Assembly (NCBI GenBank): GCA_030430365.1
Contig: JAUIFP010000010.1
Coordinates: 1 to 53,093 of the forward strand
DNA from: Alphaproteobacteria bacterium
GTDB taxonomy: Bacteria; Pseudomonadota; Alphaproteobacteria; Sphingomonadales; Sphingomonadaceae
Direction of reading: 5' to 3'
Length of the DNA: 53,093 nt
Shown piece after piece: positions 49,458 to 53,093 of this stretch. The stretch's first letter is position 1. The number at the start of each line of letters is the position of its first letter. Position numbers and translations under genes: made by a program. The notes under the pieces were generated by a model. It did not search any database. It was not told the DNA's origin and was given only the letters and a program-made list of their open reading frames with translations.

Positions 49458-50470
49458 CATATCCGCCAATCTCCCGCGCTGCTTCGGCGATTTTGCTGGT
49501 CTGCGCTACCGCCCTTGCCGGCTGCGCCACAACATCGGCCGATCTGCCCGATATTGCCTATGATGATCCACCGGGTGAGATCGCCGCGACGCTTGCGTCC
49601 GATCCGCCCCGGCCGGTTGAGGTGGTTGCCATACCCGAGGCGCTGCCACTCCCGGCCCAGTTGAAGCCCGTCCGGCCAGCGGAGCAAAGTCCCGAACCCG
49701 CCGATCCGAGGAAACGTATCGGCGCGGCGAATGATGCCGCGCGCGTGCAACCGGTGCGCGACGGCTTTCTCAATGCGATCCAGCAATACCCCTGGACCGG
49801 TGGGGCTCTCTATCAGGTCTACACCGCGCCCGGCCAGGTCACGGACATTGCCTTGCAGGAAGGCGAGCAGCTTGTCGGCCCTGGACCGGTCGCGGCCGGA
49901 GATACCGTGCGCTGGATCATCGGAAACACGGTGAGCGGCAGCGGCGGAGCAGCCCGCGTGCATATCCTCGTCAAACCGACCCGGCCCGACATTGCCACCA
50001 ATCTTGTCATCAATACCGATCGGCGCAGCTATCATCTGGAACTGCGCGCAACTCCTGAGACATATATGGCCTCGGTCTCCTGGATCTATCCGCAGGACGA
50101 GCTGATCGCCTTGCGCAATCGGAACGCAGTGGCGGCATCCGCCGCCCCTGTGGCAACGGGCGTGGATCTGTCTGCGCTCAATTTCCGATACCGCATCGAG
50201 GGCGACCGTGTGCCGTGGAAACCCGTGCGGGCTTTCGACGACGGACGGCAGGTGTTTATCGAGTTTCCCGCCGGAATCGCGCAGGGCGAGATGCCGCCGC
50301 TCTTCGTGACCGGCGCTGTCGGCGATGCCGAGCTGGTCAACTACCGTGTACGAGGCCGCTTTATGGTGGTGGACCGGCTGTTCGCCGGCGCCGAACTGCG
50401 CCTCGGCGACAAGCGCAAAGAACGCCGCGTGCGGATTGTGCGCACTGATGGCAAGCGTCAGAGGCGGTGA
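49454..50470 (+). CDS. trbG: conjugal transfer protein TrbG (VirB9-like)
   Basis: 338 aa. Lipoprotein signal (LLVCATALAGCATTS, lipobox Cys about 24), then a VirB9-like domain (YPWTGGALYQVYTAPGQVTDIALQEGEQL; KPTRPDIATNLVINTDRRSYHLEL; NFRYRIEGD). Periplasmic/outer-membrane core complex. Overlaps trbF and trbI. Confidence 0.93.
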   Translation: MTYPPISRAASAILLVCATALAGCATTSADLPDIAYDDPPGEIAATLASDPPRPVEVVAIPEALPLPAQLKPVRPAEQSPEPADPRKRIGAANDAARVQPVRDGFLNAIQQYPWTGGALYQVYTAPGQVTDIALQEGEQLVGPGPVAAGDTVRWIIGNTVSGSGGAARVHILVKPTRPDIATNLVINTDRRSYHLELRATPETYMASVSWIYPQDELIALRNRNAVAASAAPVATGVDLSALNFRYRIEGDRVPWKPVRAFDDGRQVFIEFPAGIAQGEMPPLFVTGAVGDAELVNYRVRGRFMVVDRLFAGAELRLGDKRKERRVRIVRTDGKRQRR

Positions 50471-51717
50471 TGACTGAGTTCGACCAGCAGTCTGAAGTGG
50501 AAGCGCCCATAGCCGAACCGGCCGCGCAGGAAGGAACAGCGCGACCTGCGTCCAGCGATCCGCGACCTTTCCAGCTTCGCGGTCCAACGCCGAACGTCAT
50601 GCGCTTGTCGAGAAAGGCATTAGCGGTGCTGGGCATAGTGGCCGGTCTCGGCATCGGCGGTGCGCTTATCTATGCGCTGCAGCCGCCGGGAGAGCGGGCA
50701 AGTGAGGAACTCTTCAGCACCGATAGCCGCGCGACAAGCGAGGCTATCACGTCGGGGCCAAAGGATTATGGCGATGTGCCCCGGCTCGGCGAACCGCTTC
50801 CGGGCGATCTCGGCGGCCCGATCGTCGCGGCGCGCGAGCGCGGCGAGAATGTGCCGGTACCACCGGTCGGCGCGCAGCCTGATCCGCGTGCCCAGGCCGA
50901 GGAAGCCGCACGCCAGCGCGCCGAACAGGAACGCGATGCTGCGCGGACCAGCGCGGTTTTTCTCGGTGGTGGGTCTGTGGGAGGAGTAAGCGCGATGCCG
51001 TCCGTTCCGGTCTTCCCTGACCTTGAGGCACAAGCGCCAGCCGATCAGGACGGAGCCGCACCGCAAAGCGATCAGCCAGCCCAGCGCGCCTTTCTTGAGC
51101 AGGCATCCGACCAGCGCATGGCAAGTGCAGAGCGACTGACCGGGCCCGCATCGCACAACGTCCTTCAAGCGGGCAGCATCATCCCGGCAGCGCTTATCAC
51201 CGGCATTCGCTCCGACCTCCCCGGCCAGATCACCGCGCAGGTGACTGGGAATGTTTATGACAGTCCAACGGGGCGCATATTGCTTATTCCGCAAGGCGCG
51301 CGGCTGATCGGCGAATATGACAGCGATATCGCTGCCGGACAGACACGCTTGCTGCTTGTCTGGGATCGGCTCATCATGCCGAACGGCCGCTCGATCATCC
51401 TTGAGAGCCAGCCCGGTGCCGATCCGGCGGGGTTCGCTGGTTTGCAGGACGGGGTGAACCACCATTGGGGCAATCTGCTCCGGGCCGCGGCCATTTCAAC
51501 GCTGCTTGGCGTTGGCGCGGAGCTGGGCGCGGATAGCGAGGATGACCTCACCCGCGCGCTGCGACGTAGATCGCAGGACACGATCAATCAGACCGGTCAG
51601 CGGATCGTCGACCGGCAGTTGAATGTGCCGCCTACGCTAACCGTCCGGCCGGGGCATCCGCTTCGGATCGTTCTCACGCGCGATCTGATCCTTGAGCCTG
51701 TGGGAGGCGCGCGATGA
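50470..51717 (+). CDS. trbI: conjugal transfer protein TrbI (VirB10-like)
   Basis: 415 aa. One inner-membrane helix (about 52-70), a Pro/Ala-rich periplasmic linker and the C-terminal VirB10 beta-barrel domain (VLQAGSIIPAALITGIRSDLPGQITAQVTGNVYDS; IPQGARLIGEYDS; HPLRIVLTRDL). It spans both membranes in the channel. The ATG overlaps the trbG stop (TGATG); a GTG one codon earlier is an alternative. Confidence 0.93.
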   Translation: MTEFDQQSEVEAPIAEPAAQEGTARPASSDPRPFQLRGPTPNVMRLSRKALAVLGIVAGLGIGGALIYALQPPGERASEELFSTDSRATSEAITSGPKDYGDVPRLGEPLPGDLGGPIVAARERGENVPVPPVGAQPDPRAQAEEAARQRAEQERDAARTSAVFLGGGSVGGVSAMPSVPVFPDLEAQAPADQDGAAPQSDQPAQRAFLEQASDQRMASAERLTGPASHNVLQAGSIIPAALITGIRSDLPGQITAQVTGNVYDSPTGRILLIPQGARLIGEYDSDIAAGQTRLLLVWDRLIMPNGRSIILESQPGADPAGFAGLQDGVNHHWGNLLRAAAISTLLGVGAELGADSEDDLTRALRRRSQDTINQTGQRIVDRQLNVPPTLTVRPGHPLRIVLTRDLILEPVGGAR

Positions 51718-51935
51718 CAAAATTGAAGCTCGGACCTCTGGTTGACGACAAGCCGGTGAAAGTAACGGTCGAACTGCCTGCCGCCGTTCATCGCGATCTC
51801 GTTGCTTATGCCGCTGCGCTTGCGGCCGAGACGGGCGGCGATGCTGTGCCACCGGAAAAGCTGATCGCGCCGATGCTGGCCCGGTTCATGGCGACCGATC
51901 GGGCTTTTCGCCGCCATCGTTCCCAAGCGAACTGA
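51714..51935 (+). CDS. DUF2274 domain-containing protein
   Basis: 73 aa. KLKLGPLVDDKPVKVTVELPAAVHRDLVAYAAALA is DUF2274, a ribbon-helix-helix-like fold that closes trb operons of this ICE class. Overlaps the trbI stop (ATGA). Probably a regulator of transfer genes. Confidence 0.85.
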   Translation: MTKLKLGPLVDDKPVKVTVELPAAVHRDLVAYAAALAAETGGDAVPPEKLIAPMLARFMATDRAFRRHRSQAN

Positions 51936-51954
51936 CGGCGACTTATATCCCGCC

Positions 51955-52263
51955 TCAATTGCCAAAGAACCGCTTTGACCGCGCCCTGCCGTCTGCTTCC
52001 ACGGCCGCCATTTCGGCATTGAAGCATTCGTCGCCGCGAACCGTTCCATCCGCGCATTGTGCCTGGACATGCCGCGCTTCGTCGAGATGGGCGGCGAAAT
52101 ACTGCTTGCCGCGTGGTCCGGCTGTAGCCGAAGCTCTGGATGCCGAAGCTGCAATGCTTGCCGTCTGCGGAGCGGGTGCGATGGTAGGCCGCAATACAAA
52201 TCCGGCGCCAAATCCGACGACCACGGTGATGAGCGCGATGATGAGTGTCTTGCCTTGAGTCAT
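51955..52263 (-). CDS. EexN/TrbK-alt-like protein (second copy)
   Basis: 102 aa, one N-terminal membrane helix (about 6-24), an Ala/Ser-rich linker, then CADGTVRGDEC (C-x9-C, C70 and C80) and SKRFFGN at the end. The cysteine spacing and RFFG tail match TrbK-alt at 47223, so this looks like a paralogue with an entry-exclusion type role. It lies on the opposite strand, 19 nt past the DUF2274 stop, and overlaps the LysR gene. Confidence 0.65.
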   Translation of the reverse strand: MTQGKTLIIALITVVVGFGAGFVLRPTIAPAPQTASIAASASRASATAGPRGKQYFAAHLDEARHVQAQCADGTVRGDECFNAEMAAVEADGRARSKRFFGN

Positions 52264-53093
52264 GACTGTTCCTCTCCCGATTGTTGAGCCGATGGCGTCC
52301 GCGCCGGGATGGGCGGCAGCGAATAGCGGACGGCCACGAAATCGAGGAACCGGCGTAGAACGGGATTTTCATTATCCTCGCGCCAATAGCCCGAATAGCC
52401 AATCCGTATATGGCCGTTGGTTTCATGGACTTCGCGGAACACCACATTCGGCACCTGAATGCCGAGTGCGGATTCCGCGACGACCGAGATCCGTCCGCCA
52501 AGTGCGATGACGCTGAGTACTGTGTCGCGGCTCACATCCTCCATGTCTATCTCGGGCGCGTAGCCTGGCATTCCTAGCTTGCCCAAGAGCAGGTTGCGCG
52601 TTTCAGGACCGGGATCGCGCGCCGTCAGCAGGAAGCGTTCGCCGGTCAGGTCGGTCCAGTGAAGCCGGTCACGCTCGGCAAGCGGATGACCTTCCGGCAT
52701 CGCCACGAGGATACGCTCGCTCCAGAATGGGCGGCTCATCAGTCCCCGATAAGGAGCCTCGCCGATCATGATCGCGATGTCGAGCAACCTGTTCTCGATT
52801 CCCGCGAGCAGTATATCGCGGCCCCGCTCGAAGCCGCGTACCTTCACATCGGGAAACCGCTCGCCGAACTCGCTGACTGTCGCACGAAGATTTCCGGCTG
52901 AAAATGAGGTGTAAAAGCCAGTTGCGAGCCGGCCGGCGTGGCCGGTCTTCGTTGCACGAACCCAGTCGTTCAATTCCTCGAATTCGTTCACGATCCGCTG
53001 GGCCGTCTCCAGATAGGTTCTGCCGTTCGGCGTCAGAGTCGCGCCACGTGTCTTTCGGTCGAAGAGAACTATTCCGAGCCGCCTTTCGACTTC
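52260..53093 (-). CDS. LysR family transcriptional regulator (start beyond window)
   Basis: The frame runs off the right edge; 277 residues are visible. The first visible residues (EVERRLGIVLFDRKTRGATLTPNGRTYLETA) are the second half of the LysR winged HTH, then the linker helix and the LysR substrate-binding domain (RLATGFYTSFSAGNLRATVSEFGERFPDVKV; LLDIAIMIGE; ILVAMPEGHPLAE). Only about the first 25 residues are missing. It is coupled to the EexN-like gene (overlap of 4 nt). Target and ligand are unknown. Confidence 0.88.
   Translation of the reverse strand, partial: EVERRLGIVLFDRKTRGATLTPNGRTYLETAQRIVNEFEELNDWVRATKTGHAGRLATGFYTSFSAGNLRATVSEFGERFPDVKVRGFERGRDILLAGIENRLLDIAIMIGEAPYRGLMSRPFWSERILVAMPEGHPLAERDRLHWTDLTGERFLLTARDPGPETRNLLLGKLGMPGYAPEIDMEDVSRDTVLSVIALGGRISVVAESALGIQVPNVVFREVHETNGHIRIGYSGYWREDNENPVLRRFLDFVAVRYSLPPIPARTPSAQQSGEEQS

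Overview
The window reads as a Sphingomonadales-type alphaproteobacterial chromosome (high G+C, alphaproteobacterial gene families, paired DUF6644/DUF6152 genes) into which a large Tn4371-like integrative and conjugative element (ICE) has been acquired. Assignments rest on protein motifs read by eye; no database search was run.

Region 1 (1-14319) is ordinary chromosome: the start of rpmB, a small unknown gene, tadA, an RNase T2, nadC, a LytS/LytR-type two-component pair, a DsbA-like thioredoxin, a BepA-like M48 protease, a PAS-like protein, an MFS carrier, a DUF2141 protein coupled to a sterol-desaturase-like hydroxylase, mmcB, and a group of secreted or membrane proteins of unknown role (a DUF6152 protein, two DUF6644 paralogues and a secreted protein).

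Region 2 (14320-14760) is an attachment region. A 42-nt 5' half of a tRNA-Arg gene is followed by about 168 nt of scar, then an intact tRNA-Arg(CCG), with CTCACC-type repeats on both sides of it. The ICE runs from here past the right edge; no integrase is visible, so the other end lies outside.

Region 3 (about 14.6-29.8 kb) holds the maintenance and processing genes: a large ParB-like protein, a MerR/CDF/YnfA metal-response cargo, DUF736, a two-gene membrane-protein cargo, DUF932, an XRE regulator, DUF6499/DUF2285 and AlpA-like DNA-binding proteins, RepA, an apparent replication origin (DnaA box, three iterons, AT-rich stretch), DUF2840, the TraF peptidase, a lytic transglycosylase and the DUF3363-type relaxase with a candidate oriT. 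Hairpin-rich leaders precede parB and the DUF736 gene, and strong terminators follow parB and the DUF736 and DUF932 genes.

Region 4 (about 29.9-42.4 kb) alternates transfer genes and defence-like cargo. An overlapping two-gene unit of unknown function sits between the relaxase and traG. After traG and a CopG-type gene comes an island with an RloC-like ATPase (zinc hook, C-terminal RX4H), a type II CBASS (divergent Cap15 effector, CD-NTase, Cap2, Cap3) and a ParDE module. A 27-bp direct repeat upstream of traG and again upstream of trbB brackets this block.

Region 5 (42.4-53.1 kb) is the trbBCDEJKLFGI mating-pair-formation operon with mostly overlapping start and stop codons, then a DUF2274 gene, a second TrbK-alt/EexN-like gene on the other strand and a LysR regulator cut by the window edge. 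The relaxase nicks the element, TraG couples it to the Trb type IV secretion channel, RepA/ParB can maintain the excised circle, and the cargo probably protects host and element against phages or rival elements.
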